Shown here: piece by piece, positions 23,566-31,131 of the stretch | Layout of the letters: the number at the start of each line of letters is the position of its first letter | How positions within the stretch are numbered: position 1 is the stretch's first letter | From: an uncultured Collinsella sp. | GTDB lineage: Bacteria > Actinomycetota > Coriobacteriia > Coriobacteriales > Coriobacteriaceae | Assembly (NCBI GenBank): GCA_902497065.1 | Contig: CABVDH010000014.1 | Span: forward strand, 1-46,899 | DNA length: 46,899 nt | Direction of reading: 5' to 3' | The notes under the pieces: model-generated | What the model saw: the letters and a program-made list of their open reading frames with translations, nothing else | The model's database searches: none | What the model was told of the DNA's origin: nothing | Translations under genes and position numbers: made by a program

Positions 23566-24546
23566 CTACTCAGCCATCTGAGCCTGGACGGCGGTGATGG
23601 CCACGACACCCACGATGTCGTCAGCAGAGCAGCCGCGCGACAGATCGTTGACCGGCTTGGCGATGCCCTGCAGGATGGGGCCGTAGGCGTCGGCGCCGGC
23701 GAAGCGCTGGACCAGCTTGTAGCCGATGTTGCCGGCCTCGAGGTCGGGGAACACGAGCACGTTGGCCTTGCCGGCAACGGAGGAGCCGGGAGCCTTGAGC
23801 TGGGCGACGGTGGGGACAATAGCGGCATCGAGCTGCAGGTCGCCGTCGATGGCGAGCTCGGGAGCCTTCTCCTTGCAGAACTTCACAGCCTCCTGGACCT
23901 TCTTGGCGACCTCGCCGCCAGCGGAGCCCATGGTGGAGTAGGAGAGCATGGCCACGTGCGGCTCAACGTTGCCCATGAAGGTGGACCAGGAGTGAGCGGA
24001 GGCGATGGCGATCTCGGAGAGCTCGTCGGAGGACGGGTTGATGTTGAGGCCGCAGTCGGCGAAGATCAGCGTGCCGTCAGTGCCGAACTGCGGGGTGTCG
24101 GTGCACATCACGAAGAAGGCCGAGACCAGCTTGGTGCCCGGGGCGGTCTTGAGGATCTGAAGCGCGGGGCGCAGGGTGTCGGCGGTGGAGTGGCAGGCGC
24201 CGGAGACCAGGCCGTCGGCATCGCCCATCTTGACCATCATGGTGCCAAAGTAGGTGGCGTCCATCACCTGGGCGCGAGCCTGCTCGATGGTAACGCCCTT
24301 CTTGGCGCGGAGCTCGGCAAACTTCTGCGCGTACTCCTCGTGCTTCTCGGCATTGCGCGGGTCGATGACGGTAGCGCCGGGAACGTTGATCTCGTCGGGG
24401 TTGCCCAGGATGACGATCTTTGCCAGGCCCTCCTCGATGATTTTGGTGGCCGCGACGATAGTGCGCGGATCCTCGCCCTCGGGCAGGACGATCGTCTTAA
24501 GGTCGGCCTTGGCGGCAGACTTCATACGGTTTAGGAAATCGCTCAT
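23566..24546 (-). CDS. pta: phosphate acetyltransferase
   Basis: A 326-residue short-form Pta. The N-terminal domain has TIVLPEGEDPRTIVAATKII. The active-site segments are GDADGLVSGACHSTADTLRP and FADCGLNINPSSDELSEIA, and the C-terminal part has LVFPDLEAGNIGYKLVQRF. It exchanges CoA of acetyl-CoA for phosphate to give acetyl phosphate, the substrate of the acetate kinases encoded convergently. Start ATG 24546 has AAGGAG (minus strand of ACTCCTTAC). The 5' leader contains AAACCCGCT-AGC-AGCGGGTTT (24599-24619), a compact hairpin of unknown role. Confidence 0.95.
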   Translation of the reverse strand: MSDFLNRMKSAAKADLKTIVLPEGEDPRTIVAATKIIEEGLAKIVILGNPDEINVPGATVIDPRNAEKHEEYAQKFAELRAKKGVTIEQARAQVMDATYFGTMMVKMGDADGLVSGACHSTADTLRPALQILKTAPGTKLVSAFFVMCTDTPQFGTDGTLIFADCGLNINPSSDELSEIAIASAHSWSTFMGNVEPHVAMLSYSTMGSAGGEVAKKVQEAVKFCKEKAPELAIDGDLQLDAAIVPTVAQLKAPGSSVAGKANVLVFPDLEAGNIGYKLVQRFAGADAYGPILQGIAKPVNDLSRGCSADDIVGVVAITAVQAQMAE

Positions 24547-24672
24547 GTTACTCCTTACAAGCGTTTCGCTAAGCTCCAGGCACCCGGCTGTTCACGAATA
24601 AACCCGCTGCTAGCGGGTTTACCTTTCAATTATGTACGCCGCGGTGCTTGAGCTTTCCTTGTGTGGCAAGCT

Positions 24673-24698
24673 CATTATAGGACGCATTAGCGCTATAA
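24673..24698. promoter_or_regulatory. divergent -10 elements for pta and glf
   Basis: TATAAT reads leftwards at 24678-24673 (for pta) and rightwards at 24693-24698 (for glf). Neither has a clear -35. They are the only consensus -10 boxes in the gap. Confidence 0.45.
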
Positions 24699-24777
24699 TC
24701 GCTCTGATAAATATGTCTCGAAGAATGTTCGAGAAAAGCCCAGCTAACGAGCCCGTGGCTTTTGACAAGGAGTATCG

Positions 24778-25980
24778 ATGCAGATTACCTCAGGCCTGCC
24801 TGAAGGCTTTAACGCCGGCGCGTACGACATGATTGTCGTCGGTGCTGGATATGCCGGTGCCGTTTGCGCCCGCCGTCTTGCCGAGACCATCGGCTATCGT
24901 GTTGCCGTTTTGGAGCGCCGTAGCCACATTGCGGGCAATGCCTATGACTGCACTGACGAGGCCGGAATCCTGATCCACGAGTACGGTCCGCATATCTATC
25001 ACACTTTTAACGAGCGCGTGCACAATTTCCTGTCGCGCTTTACCAAGTGGACGGATTATCAGCACAAGGTGCTCGCCAACATCAACGGTACCCTTATGCC
25101 CGTGCCCTTCAACCATGCGAGTCTCAAGCTCGCCTTTGGTGACGAGCGCGGCGAGGAGCTGTATCAGAAGCTCGTGGAGACCTTTGGCAAGGATGTCAAG
25201 GTGCCTATTATGGAGCTGCGTAAGAAGAACGACCCGGATCTTGCCGAGGTCGCCGATTACGTCTACGAGAACGTCTTTTTGCATTACACCATGAAGCAGT
25301 GGGGCCAGACGCCCGATCAGATCGACCCCTCGATCACCGGCCGCGTTCCCGTCTTTGTGGGCGATGATGACCGCTACTTCCCGCAAGCTCCCTTCCAGGG
25401 CATGCCGCAGGAGGGCTACACGGCGCTCTTTGAGCACATGCTCGACCACGACCTGATCGACGTGTTCTGCGACGTGGACGCCCGTGACCTCTTTGAAATC
25501 GACGAGACTACCGTCAAGATCGACGGCAAGGTCTATGGTGGCGAGATCGTCTACACCGGTCCACTCGACGAGCTGTTCAACCTCGACTTGGGTGCGTTGC
25601 CGTACCGCACGCTCGATATGAAGTTCGAGACGCTCGATATGGACCAGTTCCAGCCCGTGGGCACTGTCAACTACACCACGAGCGAGGACTACACGCGCAT
25701 CACCGAGTTCAAGAACATGACCGGTCAGGTCCTGCCCGGCAAGACCACCATCATGAAGGAGTACTCCAAGGCCTATACGCCCGGCTCGGGCGAGACGCCG
25801 TACTACGCCATTCTTGAGCCCGAGAACCGTGAGCTCTATGAGCGCTATCTTGAGCGCGTCCAGAACCTGACGGACTTCCACCCGGTGGGTCGTCTGGCCG
25901 AGTATCGTTACTACGATATGGACGCCGTGACCAATTCCGCCCTCGATCTTTCGGATGAGATTATCGCCTGCCATGCATAA
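24778..25980 (+). CDS. glf: UDP-galactopyranose mutase
   Basis: A 400-residue flavoenzyme. The FAD fold is DMIVVGAGYAGAVCARRLAE with VLERRSHIAGNAYD; GPHIYHTFNERVHNFLSRF is the characteristic Glf motif. FLHYTMKQWGQTPDQIDPSI (part) and GRVPVFVGDDDRYFPQAP carry substrate-binding residues, and GRLAEYRYYDMD ends the FAD site. It converts UDP-Galp to UDP-Galf, the donor for galactofuranose in surface glycans. ATG 24778 has AAGGAG. It has about 15 residues before the FAD fold. Its last codons overlap the next gene. Confidence 0.95.
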   Translation: MQITSGLPEGFNAGAYDMIVVGAGYAGAVCARRLAETIGYRVAVLERRSHIAGNAYDCTDEAGILIHEYGPHIYHTFNERVHNFLSRFTKWTDYQHKVLANINGTLMPVPFNHASLKLAFGDERGEELYQKLVETFGKDVKVPIMELRKKNDPDLAEVADYVYENVFLHYTMKQWGQTPDQIDPSITGRVPVFVGDDDRYFPQAPFQGMPQEGYTALFEHMLDHDLIDVFCDVDARDLFEIDETTVKIDGKVYGGEIVYTGPLDELFNLDLGALPYRTLDMKFETLDMDQFQPVGTVNYTTSEDYTRITEFKNMTGQVLPGKTTIMKEYSKAYTPGSGETPYYAILEPENRELYERYLERVQNLTDFHPVGRLAEYRYYDMDAVTNSALDLSDEIIACHA

Positions 25981-27004
25981 AGTCATAACATTCGGTATTC
26001 CCTCGTATAACGCCGCCAAGGACATGGACCATTGCATCACCTCCATCTTGGAGGGGAGCAATTACGCCACCGATATCGAGATTATCGTGGTGGACGACGG
26101 CTCCAAGGACGAGACGGCCGCCAAGGCTGACGAGTGGGAGGCACGTTATCCCGGTATCATTCGCGCGGTACACCAGGAGAACGGCGGCCACGGTATTGCC
26201 GTCCTTTCGGGTCTGCGCGAGGCGCAGGGCACCTACTACAAGGTTGTCGACTCGGACGACTGGCTTGACGCTGCGGCTCTTTCGACCATGCTGTCGATTC
26301 TGCGTGGCTTTGAAGAGCGTGATCAGCGCGTTGACCTGTTTATCTCGAACTACGTGTACGAGAAGGTTTACGAGGGCACGCATACCGCTATTGGCTACAA
26401 ATTTGCCCTGCCGCGCAAAAAGATCTTTTCCTGGGATCAGATCGGTCATTTCCGCCTGGACCAGAACCTACTCATGCACAGCCTGTGCTATCGCACGGAT
26501 GTGCTGCGCGAGTCCAACCTTCCCATGCCGCCGCACACGTTCTATGTGGACAACATCTACGCCTACGTGCCGCTGCCACGTTGCAAGACCATGTACTACG
26601 CCGACATCGACCTCTATCGCTACTTTATCGGTCGCGAGGGCCAGAGTGTCAACGAGGCCACGATGGTCAAGCGTCTGGACCAGCAGTTCCGTGTGACGCG
26701 CATCATGATGGAGTCGTACCACCTGTACAGCGATGTTGAGTCGTCGCGTCTGCGCTCGTACATGATGGGCTATTTCACCATGATGATGGCGATCTGCTCG
26801 GTGCTCACCAAGCTTTCCGAGGAAGATTGCGCCGACGAGCGCCTAAAGACGCTGTGGAATGATTTGAAGGCCTACGACGAGCGCATGTATCGTCGTGCCC
26901 GCTACGGCGTGGTCGGGTTCTTCACCAATCTGCGCGGACGGGCCGGAGACAAAACCACACTCGGCCTATACCGTCTTGCCTCAAAGATCTTCAAATTCAA
27001 CTAG
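25973..27004 (+). CDS. GT2 family glycosyltransferase
   Basis: A 343-residue GT-A fold enzyme. VITFGIPSYNAAKDMDHCIT begins the nucleotide fold, EIIVVDDGSKDET is the first Asp motif (about residues 38-50) and VVDSDDWLDAAAL contains the metal-binding DSD. QENGGHGIAVLSGLREAQG lies between. The C-terminal 150 residues are helical and end in YRLASKIFKFN. Its ATG overlaps the glf stop (ATGCATAA), so the two are translationally coupled. Together they suggest addition of a sugar, possibly Galf, to a surface polymer. A remnant resembling its last residues lies inverted at 27151-27218. Confidence 0.88.
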   Translation: MHKVITFGIPSYNAAKDMDHCITSILEGSNYATDIEIIVVDDGSKDETAAKADEWEARYPGIIRAVHQENGGHGIAVLSGLREAQGTYYKVVDSDDWLDAAALSTMLSILRGFEERDQRVDLFISNYVYEKVYEGTHTAIGYKFALPRKKIFSWDQIGHFRLDQNLLMHSLCYRTDVLRESNLPMPPHTFYVDNIYAYVPLPRCKTMYYADIDLYRYFIGREGQSVNEATMVKRLDQQFRVTRIMMESYHLYSDVESSRLRSYMMGYFTMMMAICSVLTKLSEEDCADERLKTLWNDLKAYDERMYRRARYGVVGFFTNLRGRAGDKTTLGLYRLASKIFKFN

Positions 27005-27037
27005 CTGCTGAGTAATCGCTGCTGATAGGTTGACTGG

Positions 27038-27145
27038 GCCCCTTGGCCTTTAGTTTGCTACTGCGAACAGTCCTGCTCGCACGGAAAGCACATTAAGTGC
27101 TTTCCGGCTCGTGCGGAACTTGTATCAAACTAAAGGCCAAGGGGC
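27038..27145. repeat. nested palindromic element A
   Basis: A 108-base structure with perfect 20-bp outer arms (27038-27057 and 27126-27145, reading GCCCCTTGGCCT... at the left end). Inside is a second stem: CGCAC then GGAAAGCAC, loop ATTAA, GTGCTTTCC, a 5-base bulge GGCTC, and GTGCG. The inner part is preceded by ACAGTCCT and followed by GAACT. A related element lies at 27242-27360 in opposite orientation. It contains no gene. It could be a small non-autonomous mobile element, a structured RNA or a double terminator. Confidence 0.8.
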
Positions 27146-27150
27146 TTCTG

Positions 27151-27218
27151 CTATAAGAATCGATTGTCAGGCTGCCTGAATTTGAAGATCTTAGACGCGC
27201 GGTACACAGGGGCCTGGG
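27151..27218 (-). pseudogene. inverted remnant resembling the C-terminus of a GT2 glycosyltransferase
   Basis: On the minus strand an open reading of about 22 codons ends at TAG 27151 and includes VYRASKIFKFRQPDNRFL. The neighbouring GT2 gene ends YRLASKIFKFN, and AGATCTTCAAATTCA is shared base for base. It has no start or upstream coding region, so it looks like a fragment of a second glycosyltransferase gene or of an inverted duplication, lying between the two palindromic elements. Confidence 0.5.
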
Positions 27219-27241
27219 CTGAAAAGACTTGGTTGGTAGGC

Positions 27242-27360
27242 TGCCCGGTGGGGCTTGGTTATGTTTGTCGCGAGTTCCGCACGAGCCGAAGAGCACTTAA
27301 TGTGCTCTTCGTGCGAGCCAGGACTGTAGAGCAGCAAACATAACCAAGCCCCACCGGGCA
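27242..27360. repeat. nested palindromic element B (inverse orientation to A)
   Basis: A 119-base structure with perfect 26-bp outer arms (27242-27267 and 27335-27360, starting TGCCCGGTGGGG). Read on the minus strand, its inner part is ACAGTCCT, GGCTCGCAC, GAAGAGCAC, loop ATTAA, GTGCTCTTC, bulge GGCTC, GTGCGGAACT. This equals element A except that the stem GGAAAGCAC/GTGCTTTCC is replaced by GAAGAGCAC/GTGCTCTTC, i.e. both sides changed together. Outer arms share only the last bases (TTTG). It ends 15 bases before the stop of the P1 peptidase gene. Confidence 0.8.
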
Positions 27361-27375
27361 ACCGGACGAGCTAGT

Positions 27376-28377
27376 TTACTTTGCGGCGCCGGGGATGCCG
27401 TGGGAGGTTTTGGCGGTTTTGGCTCCGTTTACGATGGCGGTTTGCAAAGCCCTTACGGCGAGCATGCCCAGCAGGTCTAGGGGAACGGCGGCGCTTGCCT
27501 GGGCGCCCAGTTTGCCGCTGGCGAGGGTGTAGATGGTGTCGCCGTCGTTGGTGGTGTGCGTGGGACGGATGGCGTGTGCGTAGGCGTCTGCGGCCATCTG
27601 GGAGACCTTGGTGGCTTGTGCCTTAGTGAGTTCCACGTTGGTGACGATGCAGCTGATGGTGGTGTTGGTGCGGTCGAGCGGCATCTGCATGGATCCGGCG
27701 GCGGCAAAGGCTGCGAGTTCCATGTCGACGATCTGGTCGCTATCGGCCGCGGCGCGCATACCGGCGACCCACTCGCCGGTGAAGGGGTCGACAACATTGC
27801 CGCAGGCGTTGACCGAGACCACGGCGCCCACCTTGATGGGGCCGAGTGCCACGGCGGCAGCTCCAAGGCCGGCCTTCATGCAGGTGGCAGGCCCCATGAG
27901 CTTACCCACGGTAGCGCCCGTGCCGGCGCCTACGTTGCCCTGTTCGAGCTTGGTGGGGGTGTGGTCGAGTGCTTCGCACACGGCGGCGATGCCGGCCTCA
28001 ATGTCGGGGCGCACGGTGGGGTCGCCAAAGGCAAGGTCGAAGATGCAGCTGGAGCACACGATAGGCACCTGCGTGGGGCCGACGGGAAGGCCGATGCCGC
28101 GGCTCTCAAGCTCGCGAGCGACGCCGCTTGCAGCCTCGAGGCCAAAGGCCGATCCGCCCGAAAGGCAGACGGCGTGGACCTTGTCGACGGTGTTCTCAGG
28201 TCGCAGCAGGTCGGTTTCGCGCGAAGCGGGAGCACCGCCGCGAACGTCAACACCGCCGGTGGCGCCCTCGGGTGCCACGATTACGGTGCAACCGGTGCCG
28301 GCCTCCTCGTCCGTATAGTTGCCATAGCAAAAGCCATCGACATCGCAGACGTCAATGGCCTCGAGCAGTGTATCCAT
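27376..28377 (-). CDS. P1 family (DmpA-like, S58) aminopeptidase
   Basis: A 333-residue member of the P1/DmpA family of N-terminal nucleophile peptidases. GGVDVRGGAPASRETDLL, VHAVCLSGGSAFGLEAASG and EQGNVGAGTGATVGK are the standard conserved blocks. The autoprocessing site is expected in RTNTTISCIVTN, where the residue after Asn (Thr or Ser) becomes the nucleophile. Substrates in the family are amino-acid amides, D- or beta-aminopeptides; which applies here is unknown. The ATG at 28377 has GGAG. It stands alone between element B and maf. Confidence 0.88.
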   Translation of the reverse strand: MDTLLEAIDVCDVDGFCYGNYTDEEAGTGCTVIVAPEGATGGVDVRGGAPASRETDLLRPENTVDKVHAVCLSGGSAFGLEAASGVARELESRGIGLPVGPTQVPIVCSSCIFDLAFGDPTVRPDIEAGIAAVCEALDHTPTKLEQGNVGAGTGATVGKLMGPATCMKAGLGAAAVALGPIKVGAVVSVNACGNVVDPFTGEWVAGMRAAADSDQIVDMELAAFAAAGSMQMPLDRTNTTISCIVTNVELTKAQATKVSQMAADAYAHAIRPTHTTNDGDTIYTLASGKLGAQASAAVPLDLLGMLAVRALQTAIVNGAKTAKTSHGIPGAAK

Positions 28378-28478
28378 GTTTAACTCCTATCGGTTTTCCG
28401 CCGCGCCTTGTGCCCGGTCGGGATCCGTACGGTACGCCAAAATTGTAGGCGCCGGGGGATACCCAGCGCCAGATGCAA

Positions 28479-29060
28479 TTACGAGAGTTTTTGAATCGCG
28501 CGCGCGACGCGGGCGATGGGTAGGCCCACTACGTTATAGAAGTCGCCCGAAATATCGTGCACGAGCATGCGTCCTCCTGTGCCCTGAATGCCGTAGGCGC
28601 CGGCCTTGTCCATGGGCTCACCCGAGGCGACGTAGTGCTCGATCTGCTCGTCGGTGAGCTCGTAGAACGTCACGTCGGTCACATCGACAAAGGACAGGCT
28701 TTCGGCGGCATGCGGGGCGGCCGTATCGCCTGCCTTAACGATGCAGACGCCGGTTGCGACCTGGTGCGTGCGGCCCGAAAGCTCACGGAGCATAGTGCGC
28801 GCCTCGTCCTCGGTTGCCGGCTTGCCCAGAATCTTGCCGTCAAAGGTGACGATGGTGTCGGCCGCGACCGTCAGCTCATTGGGCTCGGCATACTCGGCAG
28901 CAACGGCAGCCGCCTTGGCGCGTGCCAAGCGCTCGACAAGCGTGAGCGGGGCCTCGCCATCAAAGGGCGTTTCGTCGATATCCGCGGGAATCACGCGAAT
29001 GTTGTAGCCTGCCTCGCGCATCAGCTCTATGCGGCGCGGCGATTGCGAAGCCAAAATCAT
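28479..29060 (-). CDS. maf: Maf-like nucleoside triphosphate pyrophosphatase
   Basis: A 193-residue Maf/YhdE protein. ILASQSPRRIELMREAG is the phosphate-binding N-terminus, VAADTIVTFDGKILGKP the metal-binding Asp block and YGIQGTGGRMLVHDISGDFY the end motif, with VVGLPI. It hydrolyses non-canonical or house-cleaning nucleotides (dTTP/UTP or m7GTP class). Its ATG (29060) overlaps the TGA of the DJ-1/PfpI gene upstream (ATGA), so the two are translationally coupled. Confidence 0.93.
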   Translation of the reverse strand: MILASQSPRRIELMREAGYNIRVIPADIDETPFDGEAPLTLVERLARAKAAAVAAEYAEPNELTVAADTIVTFDGKILGKPATEDEARTMLRELSGRTHQVATGVCIVKAGDTAAPHAAESLSFVDVTDVTFYELTDEQIEHYVASGEPMDKAGAYGIQGTGGRMLVHDISGDFYNVVGLPIARVARAIQKLS

Positions 29061-29599
29061 AGTTGGATGCCCTCGGCGACCTTCTCGACGGCCTTGTCGC
29101 CGGCGAGCGTGCGCAGCAGCTCCAATGCAAAGGGGAGGGACTGTGCCATGCCGCTGGCAGTGATGATGTTGCCGTCTTGCGTGACCTTCTCGTCGGTATA
29201 GGCGCCTTCGGGGAAGCTTTTCTCAAAGCCAGGGAAGCACGTGGCATGGCGCCCCTCGAGCAGGTCGAGCTCGCCCAGGATAAACGGGGCGGCGCAGATG
29301 GCGGCGACGTGCTTGGTTGCGGCGAACTCGCAGACCACGTCGCAGACGCGCTGATCTGCGCGCAGGTTGGTGGCACCGGGCAGGCCGCCGGGCAGCACGA
29401 CGCAGTCGTACTCGTCAAAGTTAATCTCATCAAAGAGCACATCGCAGGTCACGGGGATCTGCAGCGAGCTTACGACCTCGCGCGTGGGCATGATCGAGAC
29501 GAGCGTGGCACGCACGCCGCCGCGACGCATGACATCGACCATGGTCAAGCATTCAATAGTTTCAAAGCCATCGGCGGCGAGAACGGCAACGCTGGGCAT
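29057..29599 (-). CDS. DJ-1/PfpI family protein
   Basis: A 180-residue class-I glutamine-amidotransferase-like protein. SVAVLAADGFETIECLTMVD carries the conserved Glu, DCVVLPGGLPGATNLRAD the central loop and VAAICAAPFILGELDLLEG the nucleophile elbow with its Cys (AICAAP). It matches the DJ-1/ThiJ/YajL group, reported as protein repair or oxidative-stress factors; the exact activity is debated in the family. ATG 29599 has AGGA; earlier in-frame starts lack a site. It is first of the two-gene unit with maf. Confidence 0.9.
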   Translation of the reverse strand: MPSVAVLAADGFETIECLTMVDVMRRGGVRATLVSIMPTREVVSSLQIPVTCDVLFDEINFDEYDCVVLPGGLPGATNLRADQRVCDVVCEFAATKHVAAICAAPFILGELDLLEGRHATCFPGFEKSFPEGAYTDEKVTQDGNIITASGMAQSLPFALELLRTLAGDKAVEKVAEGIQL

Positions 29600-29704
29600 G
29601 AGGGTTCCTTTCATAGGCGGCATACAATTAGCCGTCTTATACCCCGAAGACCTCCGCTTGCCACGCTCGATTTCCCAATGATTTTCTGAGCAATGATTAA
29701 GCGG

Positions 29705-31018
29705 CTAGTTGCGCCTAAGGTGGACGACGGTCTCGCAGTGGAAGGTTTGTGGGAACAGGTCGACTGGCGTGATCTTTACGGGGGAGAAGGTGCCTTCTTC
29801 GACAAAGCGTTTGAGATCGCGCGCCAGGGTGGCCGGGTCGCAGCTCACGTAGGCGACATCGCGAGCACTCGTGCTGGCGATAAGGTCGATCGCCTCGGGG
29901 GCGAGGCCTGCGCGCGGCGGGTCGACCACCAAGACGTCGGCATCCTGGTCGGGGAACTCGCGCACCGCGTCTCCGCCAATGACGTCGACGTTATCAAGCT
30001 TGTTGATTTCCAGGTTACGGCGCAGGTCGCGCACGGCGGGGCCGTAGGCCTCGACGGCGGCGACAAAGTCGCAGCGGCGGGCGAGCGGCAGGGTAAAGGT
30101 GCCGGCACCACAGTACAGGTCCACGGCAAGCTCGTCTTCCTGCGGGTCGAGCGCTTCCATGACAAGCTCGATCAAAATCTCGGCACCCTTGGTGTTGACC
30201 TGGAAAAAAGACGGGGCAGACAAGCGCATCTGACCCTCGGCGATATTCTCGGTCCATGAGCCCTCTCCGGCGAGCATTTCGACCTTGGAGACACGGCGGG
30301 CCTTCTTTTCACCCTTGCTCATCACGCGCACGATGCTCGTGGGATGAGCGGCGTCCGCCAGCACGCGGGAGACCTGCGAGCGCGGAAAAGAGCCCGTGGG
30401 CGTCCAGAGTGCGACCTCGAGTGCCTTGGTGCGACGCGAGGCACGAATGCCCACGCGCTCCAGACCCAGGTTGTGGCTGCCGCTCAGATAGTTGAGCGCG
30501 CCGACGACTGACTTGAGCGCCTTGGGAAAACGCTTATCGAACAGCGGGCACGAATCGACGGTCACGATCTTGCTGGGGTCGACGCCGTGCATGCCAAGGC
30601 GCACGCGACCGTTGACGACGGTCGGTTCGAGCTCGATTTTATTGCGGTAACCCCAGTCGTCCTTGGTGTGGCAGATGGGCTGTACCAACTCATCGACCTG
30701 ATCGGGGCTGAACTTGCCGATACGCTCGAGTGCGGAACGCAGGTTTTGCTCCTTGGCGGCAAGCTGCGCCGTGCGCGAGAGGTTGCCCCACGAACAACCA
30801 CCGCAGATGCCCACGAAGGGGCAGGGGGGCTGAATGCGATCGGGGCTCGGCTCCAGAATCTCGGTCGTGCGGGCGCGCATAAACGACTTGCCGTCCTGCA
30901 CGACCTCGGCTTCGACGGTGTCGCCTGCCACGGCGCCCTGCACAAAGACGGCCTTGCCGTTGTCGGCGTGCGCCAGCCCGTCGGCGCCGTAGGTCATCGA
31001 TTCTATAGTGAGCTTCAT
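29705..31018 (-). CDS. rlmD: 23S rRNA (uracil-C5) methyltransferase, RlmD/TrmA family
   Basis: A 437-residue enzyme. The N-terminal TRAM domain (about residues 1-55: MKLTIESMTYGADGLAH) precedes an iron-sulfur cluster region (PPCPFVGICGGCSWGN and the later DSCPLFD). The SAM-binding domain has AVDLYCGAGTFTLPLARR, VVDPPRAGL and the catalytic Cys in VAYVSCDPATLARDL. It methylates a uridine, in E. coli RlmD U1939 of 23S rRNA; Gram-positive homologues may modify other uridines, so the target is inferred. ATG 31018 begins the TRAM domain; its ribosome site is close (AGGA). It ends close to, but convergent with nothing; the DJ-1 unit lies downstream on the same strand. Confidence 0.88.
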   Translation of the reverse strand: MKLTIESMTYGADGLAHADNGKAVFVQGAVAGDTVEAEVVQDGKSFMRARTTEILEPSPDRIQPPCPFVGICGGCSWGNLSRTAQLAAKEQNLRSALERIGKFSPDQVDELVQPICHTKDDWGYRNKIELEPTVVNGRVRLGMHGVDPSKIVTVDSCPLFDKRFPKALKSVVGALNYLSGSHNLGLERVGIRASRRTKALEVALWTPTGSFPRSQVSRVLADAAHPTSIVRVMSKGEKKARRVSKVEMLAGEGSWTENIAEGQMRLSAPSFFQVNTKGAEILIELVMEALDPQEDELAVDLYCGAGTFTLPLARRCDFVAAVEAYGPAVRDLRRNLEINKLDNVDVIGGDAVREFPDQDADVLVVDPPRAGLAPEAIDLIASTSARDVAYVSCDPATLARDLKRFVEEGTFSPVKITPVDLFPQTFHCETVVHLRRN

Positions 31019-31066
31019 ATTCCTGCCTGTCATTCGCGTTGTTGTTCGCACCATGGTAGCAGGGAA

Positions 31067-31108
31067 AAGCGCCCCGCATCCGAGGCTTTCCTCAAATGCG
31101 GGGCGCTT
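31067..31108 (-). terminator. terminator of the polyphosphate kinase gene
   Basis: AAGCGCCCCGCAT (31067-31079) pairs perfectly with ATGCGGGGCGCTT (31096-31108). On the minus strand TTTTCCC follows. A direct repeat CTTCTACAAAC stands between it and the stop codon. Confidence 0.85.
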
Positions 31109-31131
31109 CTACAAACTGCTTCTACAAACGA

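Noticed and set aside
27093..27296. A 67-codon minus-strand frame across palindromes A and B
   Set aside because: It runs through both structured elements, has no ribosome site, and a different frame matches the GT2 C-terminus.
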